Shown here piece after piece: positions 1 through 7,998 of a stretch of DNA of 64,000 nucleotides. The stretch is from Arthrobacter sp. SLBN-112 (lineage in GTDB: Bacteria; Actinomycetota; Actinomycetes; Actinomycetales; Micrococcaceae). The position numbers and the translations under genes are program-made. Every line of letters begins with the position of its first letter. Positions within the stretch are counted from its first letter, which is position 1. The notes beneath the pieces are model-generated. The model did no database searches and was not told the origin of the DNA. It saw nothing but the letters and a program-made list of their open reading frames with translations. Location of the stretch: the NCBI RefSeq assembly GCF_006715225.1, contig NZ_VFMU01000001.1, positions 3,782,001 through 3,846,000 of the forward strand, read 5' to 3'.

Positions 1-176
1 GGTTCGGCCACGTCCATGTCCAGGCCGATCAGCGCTGCCAGCGGGTCCTGCCCGGTGCGGTCCTCGGGCTCAAGCATGGAGATGACGTCGTCGATCAGGC
101 TGCGCAGCAGGTCCCGTTCAGCCGGTTCCAGGTAGCCGGTGATGCCTTTGAGCCCGTATTTAAATGCCTTAGCCAC
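1..176 (-). CDS. DUF2017 family protein (N-terminal part, cut by window edge)
   Basis: Only the first 58 or so codons are visible; the gene runs off the left end of the window. It starts at a GTG that overlaps the last codons and stop of clpS by 8 bases, so the two are translationally coupled. The peptide reads MAKAFKYGLKGITGYLEPAE and continues with a leucine- and acid-rich helix. This matches the start of the DUF2017 proteins that usually follow clpS in actinobacteria. No function is established for the family. The tight coupling to ClpS suggests a link to Clp proteolysis, but that is inference. Confidence 0.7.
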   Translation of the reverse strand, partial: MAKAFKYGLKGITGYLEPAERDLLRSLIDDVISMLEPEDRTGQDPLAALIGLDMDVAE

Positions 177-552
177 GTTTTCCCTTACCCTGGCGCGGAC
201 CGCCGGACTTGCCTGATGCGCCGCCGTTGCCGCCGCTGGCCTTTTCCACCGTGGCCCACAGGCCGAACCCGTGCATGGCCACGGCGTGGCGCTCCACCTG
301 CTCCTTGCTGCCCGAGGCGACGATGGAGCGGCCCTTCCGGTGGACCTCCATCATCAATTTGTTCGCTTTCGTCTCGGAGTAGCCAAAGTAGCTTTGGAAC
401 ACGTAGCTGACGTAGCTCATCAGATTCACGGGATCGTTCCAGATCACCAGGTTCCAGGGGATGTCCGGTGCCGTCAGGGAGTCGGTGGACTCTGCCGTGC
501 CGGTCCGGGTGCCCTCCTGTGTATCAGGGCCGGGCGCAACGCTTATGGTCAT
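169..552 (-). CDS. clpS: ATP-dependent Clp protease adaptor ClpS
   Basis: A 127-residue ClpS, the adaptor that hands N-degron substrates to the ClpC/ClpA unfoldase. The core at about residues 30-100 has the family signature: PWNLVIWNDPVNLMSYV, then the FQSYFGYSETKANKLMMEVH helix region, then a GRSIVASGSKEQVERHA segment. The first 30 residues are low in complexity and likely disordered, as is the Gly/Lys-rich tail (GGNGGASGKSGGPRQGKGKR), which is longer than in most ClpS. The DUF2017 gene follows with an 8-base overlap. pncB diverges from it 38 bases upstream, so both promoters must lie in that short gap or inside the flanking genes. Confidence 0.93.
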   Translation of the reverse strand: MTISVAPGPDTQEGTRTGTAESTDSLTAPDIPWNLVIWNDPVNLMSYVSYVFQSYFGYSETKANKLMMEVHRKGRSIVASGSKEQVERHAVAMHGFGLWATVEKASGGNGGASGKSGGPRQGKGKRG

Positions 553-590
553 CTGTCCATTCTATGGGGATGCCCGTTAGAGTGACTTTC

Positions 591-1919
591 GTGAGCACCT
601 CAGCCGGCTGGGACCATCCCCGCACGTCCTTTTACACCGACCACTACGAGCTGACCATGCTGCAGGCATCCCTCCATTCCGGGGCCGCGCACCGCAGGTC
701 GGTGTTCGAGGCGTTCGCGCGGCGGCTGCCCGACGGCCGGCGCTACGGCATCGTGGCCGGAACCGGACGGCTCCTGGAAGGCATCGCGCAGTTCCGCTTC
801 GGCGACGCCGAACTGGAGTTCCTGGAGCGGACCCGGGTGGTCAACCGGGAGACGCTGGAGTACCTGGCCAACTACAAATTCTCGGGCGACATCTGGGGCT
901 ATGCCGAGGGCGAGGCGTACTTCCCCAACTCCCCCATCCTGATCGTCGAGGCCTCCTTCGCCGAAGCCTGCATGCTGGAGACCTACCTGCTGTCCGTGCT
1001 TAACCACGACACCGCCATTGCCTCCGCCGCTTCCCGGATGGTCAGTGCCGCCGGTGGGAGGCCCTGCATCGAGATGGGCTCGCGGCGCACCCATGAGGAA
1101 GCCGCCACGGCATCGGCCCGCGCGGCCATCATTGCCGGTTTTGACAGCACGTCAAACCTTGAGGCAGGCATCCGCTACGGCGTGAAGACCGTGGGCACCG
1201 CAGCCCACTCGTTCACGCTGCTGCACGACACCGAGCGGGAGGCCTTCGAGGCCCAGATTGCCTCGCTGGGAGAGGGAACGTCGCTGCTGGTGGATACGTA
1301 CGACGTCGAAAAGGCAGTCCGCACGGCAGTGGACCTGGCAGGACCCCGCCTGGGCGCCGTCCGGCTGGACTCCGGCGACCTGGTGGCCCAGGCGCAGTGG
1401 GTGCGCAGGCTTCTGGACGACCTCGGCAACGAACACACCAAGATCGTGGTCACCTCGGACCTGGACGAATACGCCATCGCCGCCCTGCAGTCGGCGCCGG
1501 TGGATTCCTACGGCGTGGGGACGTCGCTGGTGACCGGCTCCGGAGCTCCCACCGCCAGCATGGTCTACAAGCTGGTCAGCCGCGCCGGCGATGACGGCAA
1601 CTTCGTGTCCGTGGCCAAGGCGGCCAAGAACAAGGCCAGCGTGGGCGGGCGCAAATACGCGCTGCGGAAGCTGGACGAACGCGGCACCGCCACCGCGGAG
1701 ATAGTGGGCGTGGGCCACCGGCCCGAAGACGATGGCAATGACCGTGCGTTGCTGCAGCAGTTCATGAAGAACGGCGAACTGCTGCCTGGCTGGACCGGAT
1801 ACGACGGCGTGCTCCGCGCACGGCAGCGCCACGCCGACTCCATGGCCGAGCTGCCGTCCGTGGTCAACCGCCTGCAGCGGGGCGAGGCCGCCATCCCCAC
1901 TGTCTATGAGGAAAACTGA
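591..1919 (+). CDS. pncB: Nicotinate phosphoribosyltransferase
   Basis: Converts nicotinate plus PRPP (with ATP) to nicotinate mononucleotide in the Preiss-Handler NAD salvage pathway. The protein of about 442 residues begins with the typical TSFYTDHYELTMLQASLHSG region. It has the GTAAHSFTLLHD segment, whose histidine (about residue 205) is the usual phosphohistidine, and the VRLDSGDL phosphate-binding strand. The GTG at 591 was chosen because the family alignment starts just after it; an in-frame ATG at 570 would add seven residues. pncA follows 10 bases downstream, giving a complete nicotinamide-to-NaMN salvage operon. Confidence 0.93.
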   Translation: MSTSAGWDHPRTSFYTDHYELTMLQASLHSGAAHRRSVFEAFARRLPDGRRYGIVAGTGRLLEGIAQFRFGDAELEFLERTRVVNRETLEYLANYKFSGDIWGYAEGEAYFPNSPILIVEASFAEACMLETYLLSVLNHDTAIASAASRMVSAAGGRPCIEMGSRRTHEEAATASARAAIIAGFDSTSNLEAGIRYGVKTVGTAAHSFTLLHDTEREAFEAQIASLGEGTSLLVDTYDVEKAVRTAVDLAGPRLGAVRLDSGDLVAQAQWVRRLLDDLGNEHTKIVVTSDLDEYAIAALQSAPVDSYGVGTSLVTGSGAPTASMVYKLVSRAGDDGNFVSVAKAAKNKASVGGRKYALRKLDERGTATAEIVGVGHRPEDDGNDRALLQQFMKNGELLPGWTGYDGVLRARQRHADSMAELPSVVNRLQRGEAAIPTVYEEN

Positions 1920-1929
1920 AGGAGCACTG

Positions 1930-2562
1930 ATGTCCCGCGCTTTGATCATCGTGGACGTGCAGAACGATTTCTGCGAGGGCGGCTCGCTCGCCGTTCCCGG
2001 CGGCGCGGCCGTGGCAGGTGCCATCAGCGAGTACCTGGATGCCCACAACGGCGAATACGACTTTGTGGTTGCCACCCAGGACTGGCATGTGGACCCCGGC
2101 AGCCACTTCTCGGACACCCCTGATTTCAGGGAGAGCTGGCCGCCGCACTGCGTGGCCGGCACCCGCGGAGCCGATCTCCATCCGGATCTGGACACCGAGT
2201 ACATCGATGCCTACTTCCGGAAAGGCCAGTTCGCTGCCGCCTACTCAGGCTTCGAGGGACTGCTGGCCCCGGAGGACGCCGTTCCCACCGGGGAACGGCA
2301 GGCCGGCGGCCTGGCCGGCGCCAGGGAGTCGCTGGAGCCCGATGAAGACGCCATCGGCCTTGATGACTGGCTGCAGAGCCACGACGTGGAGGACGTGGTG
2401 GTGGTGGGCATCGCCACCGACTACTGCGTGAAGGCCACTGCGCTCGACGCCGTCCAGGCCGGCTACGGCGTCACGGTGGTACGGTCGCTGACCGCCGGCA
2501 TCGCCGAGGACCTCGAAGACACGGTGGCCGAGCTGGAACTGGGCGGCGCCGACATCGCCTGA
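1930..2562 (+). CDS. pncA: Nicotinamidase
   Basis: Hydrolyses nicotinamide to nicotinate, supplying the substrate of the upstream PncB. The isochorismatase-fold catalytic set is visible: Asp9 in VDVQNDF, Lys98 in YFRKGQF and the nucleophile Cys at about 166 in IATDYCVKATALDA. The ATG was chosen because an AAGGAG ribosome site lies 7 bases upstream, overlapping the pncB stop. At 210 residues it is about 24 longer than the 186-residue mycobacterial enzyme. The extra length is mainly a Gly/Glu-rich insertion around residues 117-137. Confidence 0.93.
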   Translation: MSRALIIVDVQNDFCEGGSLAVPGGAAVAGAISEYLDAHNGEYDFVVATQDWHVDPGSHFSDTPDFRESWPPHCVAGTRGADLHPDLDTEYIDAYFRKGQFAAAYSGFEGLLAPEDAVPTGERQAGGLAGARESLEPDEDAIGLDDWLQSHDVEDVVVVGIATDYCVKATALDAVQAGYGVTVVRSLTAGIAEDLEDTVAELELGGADIA

Positions 2563-2566
2563 GCCG

Positions 2567-4348
2567 CTACTTGCGGCCCACGAACCAGTCCTGGAGCTTG
2601 CGCAGCCGCGACTTCAGCTGTTCCTCGTTGGCCTGCGCCACGGGAGGCCCGCCGCAGACCGTGCGCAGCTTGGTGTGCACCACGCCGTGGGGTGTCCCGG
2701 TCCGGGCAGCCCAGGCAGCGACGTTCTTGGCCAGTTCGTTGCGCAGGTCCATAAGCATCCGGTGGTCGGGAACGGCCGGGACCTGGCTTTCGGCGGCCGC
2801 CGGCGCTTTCCGGTTCTTCCGGTTCAGCTGCTCGTGCTGGCGCTGGCGCAGCAGTGTCCCCACCTGCTCCGCGTCCAGCAGGCCGGGGATGCCCAGGAAG
2901 TCCAGCTCGTCGTCGGACCCCACTTCGCCGCCCGTGCCGAACTCGCCGCCGTCAAACAAGACCCGGTCAAAGGAGGCCTGGGAGTCCAGTGCCTCGAACT
3001 TGCCCTTGGTCAGGCTGTCGGAGGCCTTTTCCTCACGGTTGGCCTCCTCCATGAGCGAGTCTTCGGGATTGAACAGCCCGTCCCCGTCCTCCTTCTCCGG
3101 CCGGTCCAGGGCGTGGTCGCGTTCCATTTCCATGGAGTTGGCCAGCGCCATCAGCTGCGGTACCGAGGGCAGGAAGACCGACGCCGTCTCTCCCCTTTTG
3201 CGGGCACGCACGAAGCGGCCCACAGCCTGGGCGAAGAACAGCGGCGTGGAGGTTGAGGTGGCGTAGACGCCGACCGAGAGCCGGGGCACGTCCACGCCTT
3301 CGGACACCATGCGCACGGCCACCATCCAGCGTTTCTCGCCGGCGGAAAATTCCTCGATCTTGCTCGAGGCCTTGGCGTCGTCGGACAGGATGACGGTTGG
3401 CGATTCGCCGGTAATCCTCTTCAGCTGCCCGGCGTAGGCACGTGCGTCCTCGTGGTCGGTGGCGATGACCAGGCCGCCGGCGTCCGGGACGGTGCGCCGG
3501 ACTTCGCTGAGCCTTTTATCCGCACCGGCCAGGACCGCGGGGATCCACTCCCCCGCCGGGTTCAGCGCCGTCCGCCAGGCATGGCTGGTGATGTCCTTGG
3601 TCACCGCTGCCTCACCGAGGGACGCCGCCATTTCCTCGCCCGCGCTGGTGCGCCAGCGCATCTGGCCGGAGTAGGCCATGAACATCACGGGCCGGACCAC
3701 ATGGTCGCGGAGGGCGTTGCCGTAGCCGTAGGTGTAGTCGGCCTTGGAGCGCCGGATGCCGTCCCGGTCCTCCGCGTATTCGACGAACGGGATGGGCGAG
3801 GTGTCGGAGCGGAATGGCGTACCGGTCAGGGACAGCCGGCGCACGGCGGGATCAAACGCCTCGCGCAGGCCGTCGCCCCAGGACAGGGCTTCGCCGCCGT
3901 GGTGGATTTCGTCCAGGATCACCAGGGTCCGGGCCGCTTCAGTCTTGGCCCGGTGCAGCAGAGGCTTGCTGGCCACCTGGGCATAGGTGACGGCGACGCC
4001 GATGAAGCCGCGGCCGTGCTGGCCGTCGGAGTTCTTGAAGTTGGGGTCGATGGCGATCCCCACTTTGGCGGCAGCATCCGCCCACTGGCGCTTCAGGTGG
4101 TCAGTGGGCGCCACGATGGTCACCCGGTTCACAGCACCGGAGTCGATGAGTGTGGAGGCGATCCGCAGCGCGAAGGTGGTCTTGCCTGCACCCGGGGTTG
4201 CCACCGCAAGGAAGTCCCGGGGACTGTCCTTCAGGTAAAGGTCAAGGGCTTCCTGCTGCCAGGCACGGAGTTTCGGGGCGGTTCCCCAGGCTGCGCGTTC
4301 CGGATAGGCCGGAGGCAGGGTGGGGCCGCCAAAGAGCGTCTCCGTCAC
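2567..4348 (-). CDS. DEAD/DEAH-box superfamily 2 helicase
   Basis: A 593-residue SF2 helicase. Walker A is ATPGAGKTTFA (about residues 48-58), the DExH box is VILDEIHHGG (about 145), motif III is SLTGTPF, and the second RecA domain has VSEGVDVPRL and QAVGRFVRARKRGE (motif VI, about residue 372). The acidic region after this and the Arg-rich C-terminus look flexible. Actinobacterial genomes carry this helicase beside a DUF3039 gene, as here. The DUF3039 stop and the helicase GTG start share a base (TAGTG), so translation is coupled. The nucleic-acid substrate is unknown. A start further upstream would lie inside the DUF3039 gene, so I prefer the GTG. Confidence 0.88.
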   Translation of the reverse strand: MTETLFGGPTLPPAYPERAAWGTAPKLRAWQQEALDLYLKDSPRDFLAVATPGAGKTTFALRIASTLIDSGAVNRVTIVAPTDHLKRQWADAAAKVGIAIDPNFKNSDGQHGRGFIGVAVTYAQVASKPLLHRAKTEAARTLVILDEIHHGGEALSWGDGLREAFDPAVRRLSLTGTPFRSDTSPIPFVEYAEDRDGIRRSKADYTYGYGNALRDHVVRPVMFMAYSGQMRWRTSAGEEMAASLGEAAVTKDITSHAWRTALNPAGEWIPAVLAGADKRLSEVRRTVPDAGGLVIATDHEDARAYAGQLKRITGESPTVILSDDAKASSKIEEFSAGEKRWMVAVRMVSEGVDVPRLSVGVYATSTSTPLFFAQAVGRFVRARKRGETASVFLPSVPQLMALANSMEMERDHALDRPEKEDGDGLFNPEDSLMEEANREEKASDSLTKGKFEALDSQASFDRVLFDGGEFGTGGEVGSDDELDFLGIPGLLDAEQVGTLLRQRQHEQLNRKNRKAPAAAESQVPAVPDHRMLMDLRNELAKNVAAWAARTGTPHGVVHTKLRTVCGGPPVAQANEEQLKSRLRKLQDWFVGRK

Positions 4349-4689
4349 TACTTGTTGCTGCCCGAGTCCCCTCCGGGACCCTTGCCGCCGTCGTTGCCCG
4401 GCCGGAGGCCTTCGTAGACCTCCTTGCACATGGGGCAAACCGGGAACTTCTGCGGGTCCCGGCCCGGCGTCCAGACCTTGCCGCAGAGGGCGATGACGGG
4501 CTCCCCTGTCAGCGCGGACTCCATGATTTTTTCCTTCCGCACATAGTGCGAAAAGCGCTCCCGGTCCCCGGGTTCCACTTCCTGGCGCAGTTCCTCGCGC
4601 TCAATGGTGGCCGTGGACGATCCAGCCCCGGAAAGCTCGCGCATCGGGTCGTTGTCGAGAGGGTCCGTCATGCTAGTCATGGCATTCAT
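4348..4689 (-). CDS. DUF3039 domain-containing protein
   Basis: A 113-residue protein of the DUF3039 family. The conserved block at residues 46-93 includes FSHYVRKEKIMESALTGEPV and then CGKVWTPGRDPQKFPVCPMC. The single upstream Cys and the CPMC pair could bind a metal, so a small zinc ribbon is plausible. The Gly/Asp-rich tail looks disordered. Methionines 1, 4 and 7 are all possible starts; the longest is given. Its stop overlaps the helicase start (TAGTG), suggesting the two proteins work together, perhaps with this one binding nucleic acid. That is inference, as the family has no known function. Confidence 0.85.
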   Translation of the reverse strand: MNAMTSMTDPLDNDPMRELSGAGSSTATIEREELRQEVEPGDRERFSHYVRKEKIMESALTGEPVIALCGKVWTPGRDPQKFPVCPMCKEVYEGLRPGNDGGKGPGGDSGSNK

Positions 4690-4715
4690 CTTAGCCGTTC
4701 CACGGTCCGGGCGTT

Positions 4716-4767
4716 CGACGGCGGCACGCCCGCGGCGGGGTCCGGCGCCGGCCGCCGTCGTACTTTT
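4716..4767. terminator. Perfect 10-bp inverted repeat with flanking T tract
   Basis: CGACGGCGGC and its exact complement GCCGCCGTCG are separated by 25 GC-rich bases that can themselves fold. On the plus strand the right arm is followed by TACTTTTT, like an intrinsic terminator. The flanking genes (nagB and DUF3039) are both transcribed on the minus strand, where the hairpin lies between them. It may insulate the DUF3039-helicase pair from nagB or stop antisense transcription. Confidence 0.4.
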
Positions 4768-4797
4768 TCATGGTCGGCGGCAGCGCCGGTAAGGCAT

Positions 4798-5577
4798 CTA
4801 AAGCCCCTGCCAGGCCGGCTTGTTCTCGTAGGTGTGGCGGTAGAAATCCGCCAGTTTCAGGGCGGAAGCGGCGGCCTCGTCCAGCAGGACGGTGGCGTGC
4901 GGATGGAACTGCAGCACCGACGCGGGGCAGATGGCTGCCACCGGCCCTTCGACGAAGTCGCGGACAGCCTGGGCCTTTTGCGCCCCCGTTGCCAGCAGGA
5001 TCACATGCCTGGCGGCCATGATGGTGCCCAGCCCCTGGGTGATGACGTGGTGCGGCACCTCTGCGAGGCTGTTGAAGAACCTGGCGTTGTCCCTGCGGGT
5101 CTGCTCGATCAGGCTCTTGATCCTGGTCCGGGATGCGAAGGAAGAGCCTGGTTCATTGAAGCCGATGTGGCCGTCGGTGCCCACGCCCAGCAACTGCAGG
5201 TCCACGCCGCCTGCCTCGGCGATGGCCTGTTCGTACGCGGCGCAGGCTGCGGGGATGTCGGTAGCGGTTCCGTCGGGGCCATGGACGTTCTCCGGCGCGA
5301 TGTTCACCCGGTTGGTGAATTCACGGCGCACCACCTCGCGGTAGGACTCGGGATGGCCTGCCGGCAGGCCCACGTATTCGTCCAGCGCGAATCCGGAGGC
5401 ACGGCTGAAGTCCAGCCCCTGTTCGTGCCGGGCGGCCAGTTCGTCGTAGACGGGCAGCGGCGAGGACCCGGTGGCCAGGCCAAGGACGGCGGCCGGCTTG
5501 CGCCGGACCAGCTGTTCAATGGCGTCGGCTGCGAGCTTTCCGATCTGCCTGCTGCCGCCAAGGATGACGATTTCCAT
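4798..5577 (-). CDS. nagB: Glucosamine-6-phosphate deaminase
   Basis: Converts glucosamine-6-phosphate to fructose-6-phosphate and ammonia, feeding amino sugars into glycolysis. The 259-residue length fits bacterial NagB. Visible motifs are LGLATGSSP (phosphate loop, residues 32-40), LDEYVGLP with Asp66-Glu67 (general base region), and GVGTDGHIGFNEPGSSF with the catalytic Asp and His. No nagA or PTS gene is adjacent; an ABC exporter operon lies 22 bases upstream on the same strand, so nagB may be cotranscribed with it although the functions look unrelated. Confidence 0.93.
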   Translation of the reverse strand: MEIVILGGSRQIGKLAADAIEQLVRRKPAAVLGLATGSSPLPVYDELAARHEQGLDFSRASGFALDEYVGLPAGHPESYREVVRREFTNRVNIAPENVHGPDGTATDIPAACAAYEQAIAEAGGVDLQLLGVGTDGHIGFNEPGSSFASRTRIKSLIEQTRRDNARFFNSLAEVPHHVITQGLGTIMAARHVILLATGAQKAQAVRDFVEGPVAAICPASVLQFHPHATVLLDEAAASALKLADFYRHTYENKPAWQGL

Positions 5578-5599
5578 ATTGTTCCTTTCCGGTCGCTTG

Positions 5600-7171
5600 T
5601 CAGCGGTTGACGGTTACCTGCGCCAGAAGCTCGGGCCCCCGAGCCTCGAGCCACTTGCCGCCAAGGCGGACACCGGCCAGGAAGAGGACCAGGCCAACGA
5701 TTGTTCCTGCGGCCAGGTTGAGCCAGCCGAACAGGACGTTCCCCGTGACAGCCTGGGCAACCAGCAGCGCGGCCTCGGGCAGGACCAGGACCATCAGGAC
5801 CAGCATCCCCACGAACTGCACGGCCAGGGTCTGCCCCACGTTGCCCGGAGGCTTTTTGAACGGGCTGTCGCCAGGGAGCGGGACCGTTACCGTGTACCGG
5901 GCCGAGACCACCGAGGACAGCCCGAGGCCCGTGAAGAGGATTCCCAGGCTGAACCCCAGCTGGCCCGGCAGCGCGGCCCAGTTGTGGGTGAATGCCGCGT
6001 ACCCCATGGAGAACGCCAGCACCACCGGCAGGGCGAAGGTCAGGCACGCCAGGGCCCGGCCAAGCCGGTCCGCTACCCCGCGGACCCCGATGGCCAGGTG
6101 CAGCGCAAAGGCGGTGTTGTCATAGGAGACGTCCGCGGAGATGGACCAGGCCAGGATAAAGGCCGCCACCGGGGCGAGGAAGGCAAGGCTGCCATAGCTC
6201 CCGGTCTGGGCACCCTGGAACGCCAGCACCACCGGAAGCAGTGGGATTACCACCAGCGAACCTGAATACCGCGGGTCCCGAAGCCAGTAGGTGAGCGACC
6301 TGGCCATCACGGCGCCGGCGGGGGTGGCCGGCAGCACGCCGAACAGACCCAGGCGGCGGCCCCTGCGCTTGCCGGCACCGGCGAATGGCGGGGTGACCAG
6401 CGCGCGCTCGAGCAGCAGCTTCCAGCACCAGGCCAGGGTGCCGAGGACCGCCACGGACACCAGCAGCTTGGCAGCGGCCTGCCCGGGCCGGCCGGAAGCG
6501 ATGTCCCCGCCAAGCGCCCACGGTGCTCCGAGCGGGGTCCAGGACAGCGTCCGGGCGAACCCGGGCAGGAACCCGGTGGACGCGCTGATGCCGCGGCCAA
6601 CCCCTGCCACGATGGGTCCCAGCAGGACCAGGGGCACCATGAACGCGATGGCGCTGATGTCCTTGAACCGCCGGGAAGCAGCCAGGCTTGCCGTTGCGGT
6701 GGTGACCACCTTGGCCAGTACGACGCAGGTCATCACGCCCAGGGCTGCCCCCAGGAGGGCTGCGAGCGCGGGAAGCACTCCGCGGGACCAGGTCACCACC
6801 GTGGACAGGGCCACGAGCGCGGTGGCCAGGCCCGGGATGCCGATCAACCCGCCAAGGGCCAGGCCGGCGAGCAGCTGCTTCATGGGAACCGCAAAGGTGG
6901 TGAAGCGCGCCGGATCAAGGGTCATGTCCGTGGCGGATGCCACCACCGGTATGACGCCCCAGCCAAGCACAGCGGCGGAGCCGCCGAGGACAACTGCGGT
7001 GTGTGCAGTCACGGGGTTTGCGTTGCGCAGCAGGACCAGGGCGATGATCAGTGTCGCCACCACCCCCAGCGCATAGAGCCCTGCGATGGCCATGCCCACC
7101 AGCTGCCAGGGGCTGCGGCGCAGCCCGTTGCGCAGCAGCGTGAGCTTGAGCCTCAGAAGGTGCGCAACCAT
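5600..7171 (-). CDS. ABC transporter permease
   Basis: A 523-residue, very hydrophobic protein with roughly 10-12 predicted membrane helices, including a leading pair near residues 20-70 and a final one at about 490-510. A basic cytoplasmic stretch (AGAGKRRGRRLG) sits near the middle. Its 5' end overlaps the ATPase gene by 19 bases, so it is the membrane partner of that ATPase. The arrangement resembles two-gene exporters of the ABC-2 type. The substrate cannot be read from the sequence. Confidence 0.82.
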   Translation of the reverse strand: MVAHLLRLKLTLLRNGLRRSPWQLVGMAIAGLYALGVVATLIIALVLLRNANPVTAHTAVVLGGSAAVLGWGVIPVVASATDMTLDPARFTTFAVPMKQLLAGLALGGLIGIPGLATALVALSTVVTWSRGVLPALAALLGAALGVMTCVVLAKVVTTATASLAASRRFKDISAIAFMVPLVLLGPIVAGVGRGISASTGFLPGFARTLSWTPLGAPWALGGDIASGRPGQAAAKLLVSVAVLGTLAWCWKLLLERALVTPPFAGAGKRRGRRLGLFGVLPATPAGAVMARSLTYWLRDPRYSGSLVVIPLLPVVLAFQGAQTGSYGSLAFLAPVAAFILAWSISADVSYDNTAFALHLAIGVRGVADRLGRALACLTFALPVVLAFSMGYAAFTHNWAALPGQLGFSLGILFTGLGLSSVVSARYTVTVPLPGDSPFKKPPGNVGQTLAVQFVGMLVLMVLVLPEAALLVAQAVTGNVLFGWLNLAAGTIVGLVLFLAGVRLGGKWLEARGPELLAQVTVNR

Positions 7172-7947
7172 TCCAGCCCTTCCGTGTGGCTGTGGCCGCC
7201 GACCAGCTGCACGAAGCGGTCCTCAAGGGAGGCGCCGGCGCGTACCTCGTCCACGGTCCCCGCCGCCAGCAGCCGGCCACGGGCCACCACGGCAACGTGG
7301 TCGCACATGCGCTGGACCAGGTCCATCACGTGGCTGGACACGATGACGGTCCCGCCGGAGGCCACGTACCGGTCCAGGATGGAGCGGATGTTCGCGGCCG
7401 ACACAGGATCCACCGCTTCGAAGGGCTCATCCAGGACCAGGAGCCGCGGGGCGTGGATCAGGGCGGAGGCCAGGGCGATCTTCTTGGTCATGCCGGCCGA
7501 ATAGTCCACCACCAGCGTGCCGGCGTCCTGCGTCAGGTCCATGGCTGCCAGCAGCTCCCCCACCCGGGCAGCCACCACGGCCTTGTCCATGCCGCGCAGC
7601 AGCCCGGCATACGTAATCAGCTGTTCTCCTGTGAGCCGGTCGAAGAGCCGGACGCCGTCCGGCAGGATCCCCATCAGCCGCTTGGCTTCGAGCGGGTGCT
7701 GCCAGACATCCACCCCGTGCACCACCGCCGTTCCGAAGTCGGGGCGCAGGAGGCCGGTGGCCATGGACAGCGTGGTGGTCTTGCCCGCACCGTTCGGGCC
7801 CACGATTCCGAAAAACGAACCCGCGGGGACCTCCAGGCTGATGCCGTCCACCGCGATTTTCCCGCCGAACCGTTTGGCGAGCCCGCGGATGGAAAGGGCC
7901 GCCACGGGCCCGGTATTCGACGCCTGGTCAGGTATCGGAGCAGTCAT
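7153..7947 (-). CDS. ABC transporter ATP-binding protein
   Basis: A 264-residue ABC ATPase with Walker A GPNGAGKTTT, the signature-like stretch YSAGMTKKIALASALIH, Walker B RLLVLDEPFEAVD and the H-loop VIVSSHVMD. The signature is SAGM rather than canonical LSGGQ, as is common in ABC-2 exporters (for example CcmA-type ATPases). Coupled by a 19-base overlap to its permease downstream. It diverges from the antiporter gene, with about 50 bases between the two starts. Confidence 0.9.
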   Translation of the reverse strand: MTAPIPDQASNTGPVAALSIRGLAKRFGGKIAVDGISLEVPAGSFFGIVGPNGAGKTTTLSMATGLLRPDFGTAVVHGVDVWQHPLEAKRLMGILPDGVRLFDRLTGEQLITYAGLLRGMDKAVVAARVGELLAAMDLTQDAGTLVVDYSAGMTKKIALASALIHAPRLLVLDEPFEAVDPVSAANIRSILDRYVASGGTVIVSSHVMDLVQRMCDHVAVVARGRLLAAGTVDEVRAGASLEDRFVQLVGGHSHTEGLEWLRTF

Positions 7948-7998
7948 GAGGCCAGCCTAGCCGGGGACCGGTCCGGGCGGGGGTGGGAGACTAACTCC

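Noticed and set aside
4150..5610. 486-codon plus-strand frame over the helicase start, DUF3039 and nagB
   Set aside because: Composition is Gly/Arg/Pro-rich with no recognisable domain, and it crosses three real minus-strand genes.
7186..7998. 271-codon upstream extension of the antiporter frame
   Set aside because: It is antisense to the ABC ATPase gene; the first membrane helix of the antiporter starts right after the ATG at 7999.
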